12,194 nt of DNA from Planctomycetota bacterium (GTDB lineage Bacteria > Planctomycetota > Planctomycetia > Pirellulales > Thermoguttaceae): contig JAMOAF010000155.1 of NCBI GenBank assembly GCA_023621895.1, positions 1-12,194 of the forward strand, written 5' to 3'. The notes beneath the pieces were generated by a model, which was not told the DNA's origin, did no database searches, and saw only the letters and a program-made list of their open reading frames with translations. A program made the position numbers and the translations under genes. Positions 1-6,376 of this stretch are shown piece after piece. How positions within the stretch are numbered: the stretch's first letter is position 1; the number at the start of each line of letters is the position of its first letter.

Positions 1-9
1 ACTAACCTA

Positions 10-51
10 AACGCTAAACCCTGAACGCTGAACCCTGAACGCTGAACCCTG
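10..51. repeat. 14-bp tandem repeat, three copies, telomere-like
   Basis: Three consecutive 14-bp units occupy 10-23, 24-37 and 38-51. The consensus is AACGCTGAACCCTG; the first unit has A instead of G at its seventh base. Degenerate half-units (AACCCC, GAACCCT) continue to about position 79. The spacer ends at the lutB start region. Such CCCTGAA-rich low-complexity tracts occur in intergenic DNA of large planctomycete genomes (my recollection, not checked here). No promoter or gene is recognisable in 1-79. Confidence 0.85.
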
Positions 52-97
52 AACCCCTTTTTCTGAACCCCGAACCCTCTTGACGGGTACCGACCAA

Positions 98-1516
98 ATG
101 CATCTTCAAGGCGCGCCGTTTCTGAAAGCCGAAAACGCTGGTCTTTACGAGCCTGCCGGCAGCAAGTCGATGGGCATTGCGGCCGAGCGATCGACCAGGC
201 AGAACCAGGAGTTGATCGCCGAGATTCCCTATTTCCAGGAGTGGCGCACGGCGGCCAACGAGATCAAGGACTACTCGATCGGCAATCTTGACAAGCTGCT
301 CGTCGAGTTCGAGAAGAACATCACCGCCCGGGGCGCCACGGTCCACTGGGCCGAGACGGCGGAAGAGGCCAACCGGATCGTGCTCCAGATCGCCCAGGAA
401 CACAACGTCGAGACGGTGGTCAAGGCGAAGTCGATGGTCAGCGAGGAGATGGAGCTGAACCACGCCTTCGCCTCGGCGGGGATTCGGGCGCTGGAGACGG
501 ACCTGGGCGAATACCTGGTGCAACTGGCCGGCCAGCGGCCGACGCACATCGTCACGCCGGCCCTGCATCTGTCGGCCGAAGACGTGGGCCGGCTGTTCGC
601 CGAAAAGCTTGGCGAACCTTACACTGCCGAGCACCGGGCGCTGACCGCCATCGCCCGGCGACACCTCCGCGAAGAGTTCATCAAGGCCGACATGGGGATG
701 TCGGGCTGCAACTTCGGCATCGCCGACACGGGCACGTTTGTCGTGGTCGAGAACGAGGGCAACGCCGGCCTTTCGACGGCCACGCCGCCGCTCCACGTGG
801 CCTTGATGGGCATCGAGAAGGTCATTCCCAGCATCCATTACCTGCCGCAGTTCTTGAACATCCTCGCTCGCAGCGGAACCGGCCAGAAACTGACGACCTA
901 CACGCACCTGTTCCATGGCGCCACGCCGGGCCGCGAGCTGCACATCGTGATCATCGACAACGGCCGGACCAGCGTCCTGGCCGACCCGAAGGCCCGCATG
1001 AGCTTGTTCTGCATCCGTTGCGGCGCGTGCCTGAACGCCTGCCCGGTCTATCGCCGCGTGGGCGGCTGGGCCTATGGCTGGGTTTATCCGGGCCCGATCG
1101 GCTCGGTGATCGTGCCGCACATGGTTGGGCTGGAGCAGGCGGGCAAGCTGCCGTTTGCCTCGTCGCTTTGCGGGGCCTGCAACGAGGTCTGCCCGGTAAA
1201 GATCGATATTCCGCACCAATTGGTCCACCTCCGCCACCGCGCGGTCAACGAGCGCTCGCCGATGAACTTGTGGACCGAGCGGCTGCTCTGGCAGGCCTGG
1301 TCGTGGATGTTCCGCGGCCTGCGGCGTTACAAGCTGGCGATGGCCGTGGTCAAGATGGGCATCCGCATCGCTCCGTTTCTGCCCTGGCACCCCGACAAGC
1401 TGGGCGCATGGACGCGTGGGCGAGAGTTGCCGGAGATTCCGCCGCAGGGCAGCTTCCGCCGTTGGTGGCGAAAGACCGGCGTAAACTTGAAACCCGCCGG
1501 CAAAAACACCCCGTAG
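98..1516 (+). CDS. lutB: LutB, iron-sulfur subunit of lactate utilization complex
   Basis: This is a 472-residue protein of the LutB/YkgF family, which with LutA and LutC oxidises L-lactate to pyruvate; LutB is the electron-carrying iron-sulfur subunit and is cytoplasmic or membrane-associated. The N-terminal two thirds is a LUD domain with family motifs such as KAKSMVSEEMELN, ETDLGEYLVQL, GCNFGIADTGT and IDNGR. The C-terminal part has two 4Fe-4S cysteine clusters: C305, C308, C311, C315 (CIRCGACLNACP) and C358, C361, C365 (CGACNEVCP). Length is close to the roughly 475 residues of Bacillus LutB, which is why I chose ATG 98. TTG 80 is an alternative start, and ATG 170 would cut off the usual N-terminal segment; no strong ribosome site decides between them. 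The last two codons and the TAG stop lie inside the first 42-bp repeat unit. lutC follows after 140 bp; lutA is not in view. Confidence 0.93.
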   Translation: MHLQGAPFLKAENAGLYEPAGSKSMGIAAERSTRQNQELIAEIPYFQEWRTAANEIKDYSIGNLDKLLVEFEKNITARGATVHWAETAEEANRIVLQIAQEHNVETVVKAKSMVSEEMELNHAFASAGIRALETDLGEYLVQLAGQRPTHIVTPALHLSAEDVGRLFAEKLGEPYTAEHRALTAIARRHLREEFIKADMGMSGCNFGIADTGTFVVVENEGNAGLSTATPPLHVALMGIEKVIPSIHYLPQFLNILARSGTGQKLTTYTHLFHGATPGRELHIVIIDNGRTSVLADPKARMSLFCIRCGACLNACPVYRRVGGWAYGWVYPGPIGSVIVPHMVGLEQAGKLPFASSLCGACNEVCPVKIDIPHQLVHLRHRAVNERSPMNLWTERLLWQAWSWMFRGLRRYKLAMAVVKMGIRIAPFLPWHPDKLGAWTRGRELPEIPPQGSFRRWWRKTGVNLKPAGKNTP

Positions 1517-1620
1517 GACGGGTCTCCAGGCCCGTCAAAACACGATCCACCCCCGTAGGACGGGTCTCCCGGCCCGTCCAAACACGATCCACCCCCGTAG
1601 GACGGGTCTCCAGGCCCGTC
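1509..1620. repeat. 42-bp hairpin-forming tandem repeat, 2.7 copies
   Basis: Copies lie at 1509-1550, 1551-1592 and 1593-1620; the last stops after 28 bp. Copies 1 and 2 differ at two bases. Each contains a palindrome (1517-1536, 1559-1578, 1601-1620) with arms GACGGG and CCCGTC that extends to an 8-bp stem with one G-T pair and a 4-base loop. Because 42 is a multiple of three, the array stays open in several frames and produces false repetitive ORFs (peptide VGRVSRPV on the plus strand, GLETRPTG on the minus strand). The lutB stop TAG at 1514-1516 is within copy 1. Likely a dispersed palindromic (REP-like) family. The hairpins could also affect mRNA stability or lutB/lutC expression ratio, which is inference. 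Confidence 0.9.
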
Positions 1621-1656
1621 GGTGCATTGATTGACCCTCCCCCAAAAGTGACAACG

Positions 1657-2307
1657 ATGAGCAGCCGCAACGCCATACTCTCACGCATTCGCAAGTTGCT
1701 GGCGGGCGAACCCGAGCGCCAATTGCCACCGATCCCCCAGGTCTGGCCGATCGAGAACCCGCCGGTCGAGAAGATGGTCGAGCGGTTCACTGCCGAACTC
1801 GAGGCGATTGCCGGCGAGGTCCAGCGCGCGGCGACAATCGAGCAAGCTTCGCAGAAGCTGATCGCGCTGGTGGATGAATTGGGGGCCGAGCGGATCGGCC
1901 GGACCGATCATCCGCTCTGCGAGGAATTGACGGTGGGACTGCCCGGCGAGCGTTTCATCATCGGCCAAGACGATCCCGACCCCAAGCAACTCGCGGAGTT
2001 GCCCGCCGGGCTGGTTGCGGCCGACACGCTGCTGGCCGACACGGGTAGCGCAATGATCGCCTGCGCCACCCCGCATCACCGCCTGATGTGCTACTTGCCG
2101 CCGGTCTGCATCGTGGTTGCCAAGACGAGCCAGGTGGTCGAACACCTGCCGGCGGCCTGGGAGAAGATCGCCGCGCGAGCGGCCGATCCGAGTCTGCGCG
2201 GCGAGTTCGTGTTCATCACCGGGCCGAGTCGCACGGCCGATATCGAGAAGATTCTCATTCTCGGCGTGCACGGGCCGAAGCGGCTGATTGTACTGCTGGT
2301 GGGGTGA
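1657..2307 (+). CDS. lutC: LutC, LUD-domain subunit of lactate utilization complex
   Basis: This is a 216-residue protein of the LutC/YkgG family (LUD domain, formerly DUF162), the small subunit of the LutABC lactate oxidation complex. Family signatures are the central LLADTGSAMI segment (residues 125-134) and the C-terminal TGPSRTADIEKILILGVHGP (188-207), which closes the LUD fold. The N-terminal SSRNAILSRIRKLL helix is also typical and fixes the start at ATG 1657. A longer open frame extends back to about 1018, but that part is out-of-frame lutB coding sequence followed by the 42-bp repeats, so it is rejected. The protein is slightly shorter than the roughly 240 residues of Bacillus LutC. 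No clear Shine-Dalgarno precedes the ATG. It lies on the same strand as lutB and is probably co-transcribed with it despite the repeat array between them. Confidence 0.92.
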   Translation: MSSRNAILSRIRKLLAGEPERQLPPIPQVWPIENPPVEKMVERFTAELEAIAGEVQRAATIEQASQKLIALVDELGAERIGRTDHPLCEELTVGLPGERFIIGQDDPDPKQLAELPAGLVAADTLLADTGSAMIACATPHHRLMCYLPPVCIVVAKTSQVVEHLPAAWEKIAARAADPSLRGEFVFITGPSRTADIEKILILGVHGPKRLIVLLVG

Positions 2308-2603
2308 CGAGCGCCGAGTCGCTGAAACAACTCTGCCGTCGTCACAAACCGCACCAACCGCCCCTGCTATTTGCTGGCAGGCTGGGTCTCGGTCTGGCCT
2401 TGCACGAGCCGTGTGGTACGTATTCACAAGTGGCCTGGCTGTCGGACCTTGGCGAACCTCTCGCTGCTTTAGTCCGCTCAGTTCAGCAGGCGCGCGATGG
2501 CCGATCCCTCCACGGCTTTACAGCCCTTTCTCCATCCCTCATCATGCATGAAGTGGAAACGTGTGGCCTCACGCCACTTACCCCCCGGCAGTATGGCAAA
2601 AAG
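2308..2603. other. Spacer between lutC and the broken aminotransferase gene
   Basis: This 296-bp stretch has no credible gene. Open frames that cross it give compositions unlike a protein and lack family motifs. A short hairpin at 2563-2577 (arms GTGGC and GCCAC, 5-base loop) has no T-tract and is weak. A poorly matched promoter-like pair (TTGCAC with TATTCA, only 15 bp apart) is not good enough to call. Its looser codon-like structure compared with flanking genes fits non-coding DNA. Confidence 0.6.
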
Positions 2604-3789
2604 ATGAGCGACGACCCGAAACCGATCAGTTTAAACCGGCAATTCACGATACCCGTGGCAGACCGGGTGCGGCGACTGCCGCCTTACCTGTTTGCGAGAA
2701 TCAACAAGTTGATGTATGACAAGCGTCGCGCCGGCGACGACGTGATCGACCTGGGGATGGGGAACCCTTCGGACGCCCCCGAGCCGATGGTGATCGAAAA
2801 GCTGGTCGAGGCCGCTCAAGACCCGAAGAATCACGGCTACAGCCACTCCCTGGGTCTGGCCAGCCTCCGCCGCGAAGTGGCCAGCAAGTACTTCAAGCAT
2901 TACGGCGTGAGGCTCGATCCCGAGAGCGAGGTGGTGGCGTGCCTTGGCTCTAAAGAGGGGTTCAGCCACATGTGCCTGGCCCTGATGGGGCCGGGTGACA
3001 CGGCGATCGTGCCCGCCCCTTCCTACCCGGCGCACATCTACGCCGTGGCCCTGGCCGCCGGCAACGAGATTCTTCTGGATGTCGCCGACCCCGAGAAATT
3101 TCTCTCCAACGTGGCCTTCACCTGCCAGCACCTTTATCCCAAGCCGAAGCTCCTGATCGTTAATTTTCCCCACAACCCCTCGGCCACGACGGTCGAACCG
3201 GAGTTCTTCGTGGAGGAAGCCGCCCAGTTTCCTCTCGACGCCGGGAGCGATCAAGGTGGGCGTCGAGTTTACCACGATGAGCAAGGGCTACAACATGGCC
3301 GGCTGGCGGGTGGGGTTCTGCGCCGGAAATGCGGAAATGGTCCGCGCCCTGTCGACAATCAAGACCTACTACGACTACGGCATGTTTGCCCCGATCCAGA
3401 TTGCCGCGATTCTGGCCCTGAGGCATACCGACGCCGCCGTGGAACGGCAGTCGCTCGTCTACCAGGGCCGCCGGGACGTGCTCTGCGACGGGCTGGAAAG
3501 GCTGGGCTGGCCGATCACGCGCCCGAGGGCGTCGATGTTCGTTTGGGCCAAGATGCCCGACGAGTGGGCGAGCCAGATGTCGTCGATCGATTTCGCCATG
3601 AAACTGCTCCAGGAGGCCGACGTGGCCGTCAGCCCCGGCGCGGGGTTCGGCCCGGCGGGCGAGGGCTATCTGCGGATGTCGCTCGTCGAAAACGAAGAGC
3701 GGCTCCGGCAGGCGGTCCGCCAGATTGGCCGCTGCCTGGGCAGCACTGCCGCCGACCAGAAGCCGCTCGCCGCGCGAATCACAACGTGA
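2604..3789 (+). pseudogene. alaC: AlaC/YfdZ-like PLP aminotransferase, broken by internal deletion and frameshift
   Basis: This is a fold-type I aminotransferase related to E. coli AlaC (glutamate-pyruvate transaminase); related proteins are often named LL-diaminopimelate or aspartate aminotransferase, so the substrate is uncertain. Residues 1 to about 204 read in one frame from ATG 2604: RLPPYLF, DLGMGNPSDAPEP, GYSHSLG, GSKEGFSH, PSYPAHIY, NFPHNPSA. At about 3213-3217 the family match jumps to another frame, which resumes as KPPSFLSTPGAIKVGVEF and runs to TGA 3787-3789. That part carries the PLP-binding lysine (codon 3283-3285, in TMSKGYNMAGWR) and the C-terminal domain. Compared with AlaC, about 26 residues between the two halves are missing, including the D-x-A-Y segment that contacts the PLP ring. 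The missing length must be 2 modulo 3, for example 77 bp. The rest is well conserved, so the lesion is recent or an assembly artefact. No Shine-Dalgarno is visible. carA follows 68 bp downstream. Confidence 0.85.
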
Positions 3790-3835
3790 AATACGGCGCT
3801 TGCCGCAACCCTGTACGCCGCCTTCCCCTCCAACG

Positions 3836-3857
3836 TTCCCCTTTCTTCCCCCCTCCC
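3836..3857 (+). promoter_or_regulatory. Uninterrupted pyrimidine tract directly before carA start
   Basis: All 22 bases from 3836 to 3857, immediately before the carA ATG, are C or T, and another 11-base pyrimidine run sits at 3821-3831. There is no purine-rich Shine-Dalgarno in the usual window. A pyrimidine-rich leader can be bound by ribosomal protein S1, so initiation may be independent of the anti-Shine-Dalgarno; that role is inference. Confidence 0.5.
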
Positions 3858-4988
3858 ATGATCAACGCAGCAAGAACAGCCAAGCTGGCTCTTGAGGATG
3901 GAACCGTCTTCACGGGAACGGCCTTCGGCGCCGAGGGCGAGACGGGCGGCGAGGTCTGCTTCAACACGTCGATGACCGGCTACCAGGAGATCCTGACCGA
4001 CCCCAGCTACCGCGGCCAGATCGTGGCGATGACCTATCCGGAGATCGGCAATTATGGCGTGAACGCCGAGGACGTGGAGAGTTGGAGGCCCCACCTGGCC
4101 GGCTTCGTGGTCAGGCATTGCAGCCGCCATGCCAGCAGCTTTCGATCGTCGGGCTCCCTGGAGGACTACCTGGCGGCCAATCGCATTGTGGGCATTGAGG
4201 GGATCGACACTCGGGCGCTCGTTCGCCGCATTCGGATCCGGGGCGCGATGAAGGGCGTTCTGTCAACGACCGATTTGGACGCCGGGCGGCTGGTCGCCAA
4301 GGCGAAGGCCAGCCCGGGGCTCGTCGGCCGCGACCTGGTGCGTGAAGTGATTCCCGAAGCGTCCATCCCCTGGAACGAGCCCTTGCATCGCTGGGTGAAG
4401 CTCGTCGAGGCCCCGCGCGTGGCGCTCGATCCCGGCGCGCCCCACGTGGTCGCCCTCGACTACGGAATGAAGTGGAATATCGCCCGGCACCTGTTCGACA
4501 TGGGATGCCGCGTGACGATTCTGCCGGGCACGGCCACCGCGCGCGAGGTCCTCGACCTCGAGCCCGACGGCGTCTTCCTTTCCAACGGTCCGGGGGATCC
4601 CGAGCCGGTTGTCTATGCCCAGGAAACGATCCGCAACCTGCTCGGCAAGAAGCCGATATTCGGAATCTGCCTCGGCCACCAGCTCCTCTGCCTGGCGGCC
4701 GGGGGCAAGACATTCAAGCTCAAGTTCGGCCATCGCGGCGCCAATCAGCCGGTCCAGAACCTTGAGGACAGCCGGGTCGAGATCACCTGCCAGAACCACG
4801 GGTTCGCGGTCGAAGCCGAGAGCCTGCCCGGCGAGTTGGAAGTGACCCACGTCAACCTCAACGACAACACGATCGAGGGCGTCCGCCACAAGACGCTGCC
4901 CGCCTTCAGCGTCCAGTACCACCCCGAAGCGTCGTCCGGCCCCCACGACAGCGGCTACCTGTTTGCACGGTTCAAGCGCATGCTGTAG
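3858..4988 (+). CDS. carA: Carbamoyl-phosphate synthase small subunit (glutaminase)
   Basis: This is a 376-residue CarA, the glutamine-hydrolysing subunit that feeds ammonia to CarB for carbamoyl phosphate, shared by arginine and pyrimidine synthesis in the cytoplasm. The N-terminal CPSase small-subunit domain (about 8-140) shows LEDGTVFTG, GEVCFNTSMTGYQEILTDPSY and EGIDTRALVRRIR. The C-terminal class I glutamine amidotransferase domain (about 195-376) has LSNGPGDP, the nucleophile C271 in GICLGHQ, and the H355/E357 pair in VQYHPEAS. Length matches the family (about 370-385). ATG 3858 is chosen because family homology begins a few residues later. The frame continues open upstream without a stop into the N-terminal half of the broken aminotransferase, so automated callers may report a false 794-966 residue fusion. 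carB is not adjacent; the next gene is convergent. Confidence 0.95.
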   Translation: MINAARTAKLALEDGTVFTGTAFGAEGETGGEVCFNTSMTGYQEILTDPSYRGQIVAMTYPEIGNYGVNAEDVESWRPHLAGFVVRHCSRHASSFRSSGSLEDYLAANRIVGIEGIDTRALVRRIRIRGAMKGVLSTTDLDAGRLVAKAKASPGLVGRDLVREVIPEASIPWNEPLHRWVKLVEAPRVALDPGAPHVVALDYGMKWNIARHLFDMGCRVTILPGTATAREVLDLEPDGVFLSNGPGDPEPVVYAQETIRNLLGKKPIFGICLGHQLLCLAAGGKTFKLKFGHRGANQPVQNLEDSRVEITCQNHGFAVEAESLPGELEVTHVNLNDNTIEGVRHKTLPAFSVQYHPEASSGPHDSGYLFARFKRML

Positions 4989-5010
4989 GCCTGGCGGAAG
5001 GGGATTCGTT

Positions 5011-5033
5011 CCGCTGCGCCGAACGCGCGGCGG
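5011..5033. terminator. Possible bidirectional terminator hairpin between carA and the protease gene
   Basis: Arms 5011-5019 and 5025-5033 pair over 9 bp (one G-T pair) around a 5-base loop. It lies in the 71-bp gap between two converging genes, 22 bp after the carA stop and 26 bp after the stop of the opposite gene. No T-tract follows on either strand, so it is at best a non-canonical terminator. Confidence 0.35.
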
Positions 5034-5059
5034 CAAGCTCGGCCGGTTCTCCGCGCCGA

Positions 5060-6235
5060 TCACTTATCGGCGTCGAGCACGACAGGCACGGCGATTTGGC
5101 GGTCTTCGCGGATCACGTTGACAATCACCTTCTCGCCCGGTTGGCGGCTTTCGACCGCCGCGAGGAACTCCTCGACGGTCTCGATCGGCTTGCCCTCGAC
5201 ACCGATGATTACGTCGGCGGCGGAACGGTTCAGAACAGTCTGCTCCCAAGCGTACTGGCCCTGGCGGACGCGGCGGCGCTCGACCCGCGGACCTTGGAGC
5301 CCCGCGCGCTCGGCGGCGCCGCCGGGGGTGAGCTGCACGATCAGCAGGCCGTGATCCATTTGCGAGACGCTCTCGATGCCGATATTCGCGCGGACCACGC
5401 GCCCCTTGGCAATCAACTGGGGGACGATCCTGGCGATCGTATTGACGGGAATCGCAAACCCGATCCCGGCGCTTTCCTGCGTCATGCTGGCGATCGCCTG
5501 GTTCATGCCGATCATCCGGCCGGAGGTGTCGAGCAGCGGGCCGCCCGAGTTGCCCGGGTTGATGTCGGCGTCGATCTGGATCATCTGGTCGATGCGGCGG
5601 TATCGCCGCGGGCTGGGCAGTTGGCGGTTGAGGCTCGAAATGATCCCCGTGCTCAAGGTTCGCTGAAGCCCGAAGGGGTTGCCGATCGCGTAGACCCGTT
5701 GGCCCACGAGGAGATCGGACGAATCGCCGAAACGGACCGGGAACAGCGAGCCCTCGGGGGCCTCGATCTGGAGCACGGCCACGTCGGTGGTGCTGTCGAC
5801 GCCCACGACCTGGGCGTCGTAGGACTTGCCGTCGAACAGGGTCACCTGGATCTGCCGGGCGTCCTCGATGACGTGGAAATTCGTGACAATCCGGCCCTGC
5901 TTGTCGATCACCACCCCGCTGCCGGCGCCTTCAGAAGGGACGGCAAACATGAAGAAGCCGTCGCCCTGAACGCTTCGCGTGCTGATGTTGACGACGCTGC
6001 GGTTGACCGATTCGTACACCCGGACGTTGACTTTCTCATCCTCGGTCAGGCCTTCGTAGCTGGGCGGAGGCGGCGGGGCGAGGGGGACGAGCTGGGTTGG
6101 AGCCGGCGGTGAGCCGGCTTTTTCCTGGGCCCGAGTCTCCTTGGCGGGATCGGGATCGCGCGTGACGTAAACGGCCGTCAACGCGCCGACCGCCGCCGAG
6201 AGCACACAAAGCATGAGAATCTGCCGATGTGCCAT
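5060..6235 (-). CDS. HtrA/DegP-family serine protease with PDZ domain
   Basis: This is a 391-residue S1C (trypsin-like) protease of the HtrA/DegP/DegQ family, which degrades or chaperones damaged envelope proteins. Residues 7-24 form a hydrophobic signal anchor, followed by a charged and proline-rich linker (about 27-60) that places the protease outside the cytoplasmic membrane. The catalytic triad is complete: H121 in TNFHVIED, D151 in STTDVAVLQIE and S230 in NPGNSGGPLL. A single PDZ domain spans about 282-388, against two in E. coli DegP, so the layout resembles DegS or the short planctomycete types. The PDZ carries a basic insertion (PRVERRRVRQGQYAWE, about 316-331) between AERAGLQG and the DVIIGVEGKP strand. 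ATG 6235 is preferred over GTG 6244 because an AAGAAGG-type ribosome site ends 8 bases before it and would abut the GTG. The argA-like gene lies upstream on the same strand, 141 bp away. Confidence 0.93.
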   Translation of the reverse strand: MAHRQILMLCVLSAAVGALTAVYVTRDPDPAKETRAQEKAGSPPAPTQLVPLAPPPPPSYEGLTEDEKVNVRVYESVNRSVVNISTRSVQGDGFFMFAVPSEGAGSGVVIDKQGRIVTNFHVIEDARQIQVTLFDGKSYDAQVVGVDSTTDVAVLQIEAPEGSLFPVRFGDSSDLLVGQRVYAIGNPFGLQRTLSTGIISSLNRQLPSPRRYRRIDQMIQIDADINPGNSGGPLLDTSGRMIGMNQAIASMTQESAGIGFAIPVNTIARIVPQLIAKGRVVRANIGIESVSQMDHGLLIVQLTPGGAAERAGLQGPRVERRRVRQGQYAWEQTVLNRSAADVIIGVEGKPIETVEEFLAAVESRQPGEKVIVNVIREDRQIAVPVVLDADK

Positions 6236-6243
6236 GGTCTGCA

Positions 6244-6251
6244 CCCTTCTT
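6244..6251 (-). promoter_or_regulatory. Ribosome binding site of the HtrA-family gene
   Basis: Read on the minus strand, AAGAAGGG lies 8 bases before ATG 6235. This spacing fits the ATG and excludes the in-frame GTG at 6244, which would directly touch the purine run. Confidence 0.6.
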
Positions 6252-6276
6252 GCCAGAGAGAAAGAAGTCTTCCTTG

Positions 6277-6282
6277 ATCATA
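6277..6282 (-). promoter_or_regulatory. Possible -10 box (TATGAT) upstream of the HtrA-family gene
   Basis: TATGAT on the minus strand is one mismatch from the sigma70 -10 consensus and sits 41 bases before ATG 6235 in an otherwise very GC-rich spacer. No acceptable -35 hexamer is found 16-18 bp upstream, so this is only a candidate for an independent promoter. Confidence 0.25.
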
Positions 6283-6326
6283 TGCAATGCCTGGCGAGCG
6301 GGCGAGTGGCTCGGCCGGCCGGAGGC

Positions 6327-6342
6327 CGCGGCTGCCGCCGCG
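6327..6342 (-). terminator. Short GC hairpin after the argA-like gene
   Basis: A perfect 6-bp stem (CGCGGC with GCCGCG, 4-base loop) lies 34 bases beyond the argA-like stop codon, before the protease gene. It has no following T-tract and sits in GC-rich DNA where such stems arise by chance, so a terminator role is weakly supported. Confidence 0.2.
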
Positions 6343-6376
6343 TGCCCCCCGGCGCGGCGCGATCGCCCGGCCGTGG

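Noticed and set aside
10..79. True telomere or replicon end
   Set aside because: The repeat is short and degenerate and leads directly into a gene. Nothing indicates a linear end; it is an intergenic tandem tract.
14..1390. 458-residue minus-strand ORF opposite lutB
   Set aside because: It is a shadow of lutB in GC-rich DNA, with Arg/His/Asp-rich composition, no motifs, and a start in the tandem repeat.
1509..1620. CRISPR array
   Set aside because: The units are contiguous tandem copies with no unique spacers, and no cas genes are near.
1018..1656. N-terminal extension of LutC by 213 residues
   Set aside because: This part is lutB read in another frame plus repeat-encoded VGRVSRPV peptides. 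LutC homology starts at 1657.
1350..1790. Minus-strand 146-residue repetitive protein (GLETRPTG units)
   Set aside because: It is produced by the 42-bp repeats staying open in several frames. It overlaps lutB and lutC and has no independent support.
2399..2425. Promoter TTGCAC/TATTCA in the spacer after lutC
   Set aside because: The 15-bp spacing and weak hexamers are within chance expectation.
3256..3789. Independent 177-residue aminotransferase gene
   Set aside because: It has no start signal, and homology extends upstream of its first codon in the same frame to 3217. It is the C-terminal half of the broken gene.
2088..4988. One 966-residue gene
   Set aside because: It joins out-of-frame lutC sequence, a spacer, the N-half of the aminotransferase, frameshifted sequence and carA. 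Only 2604 to about 3213 and 3858-4988 show family motifs.
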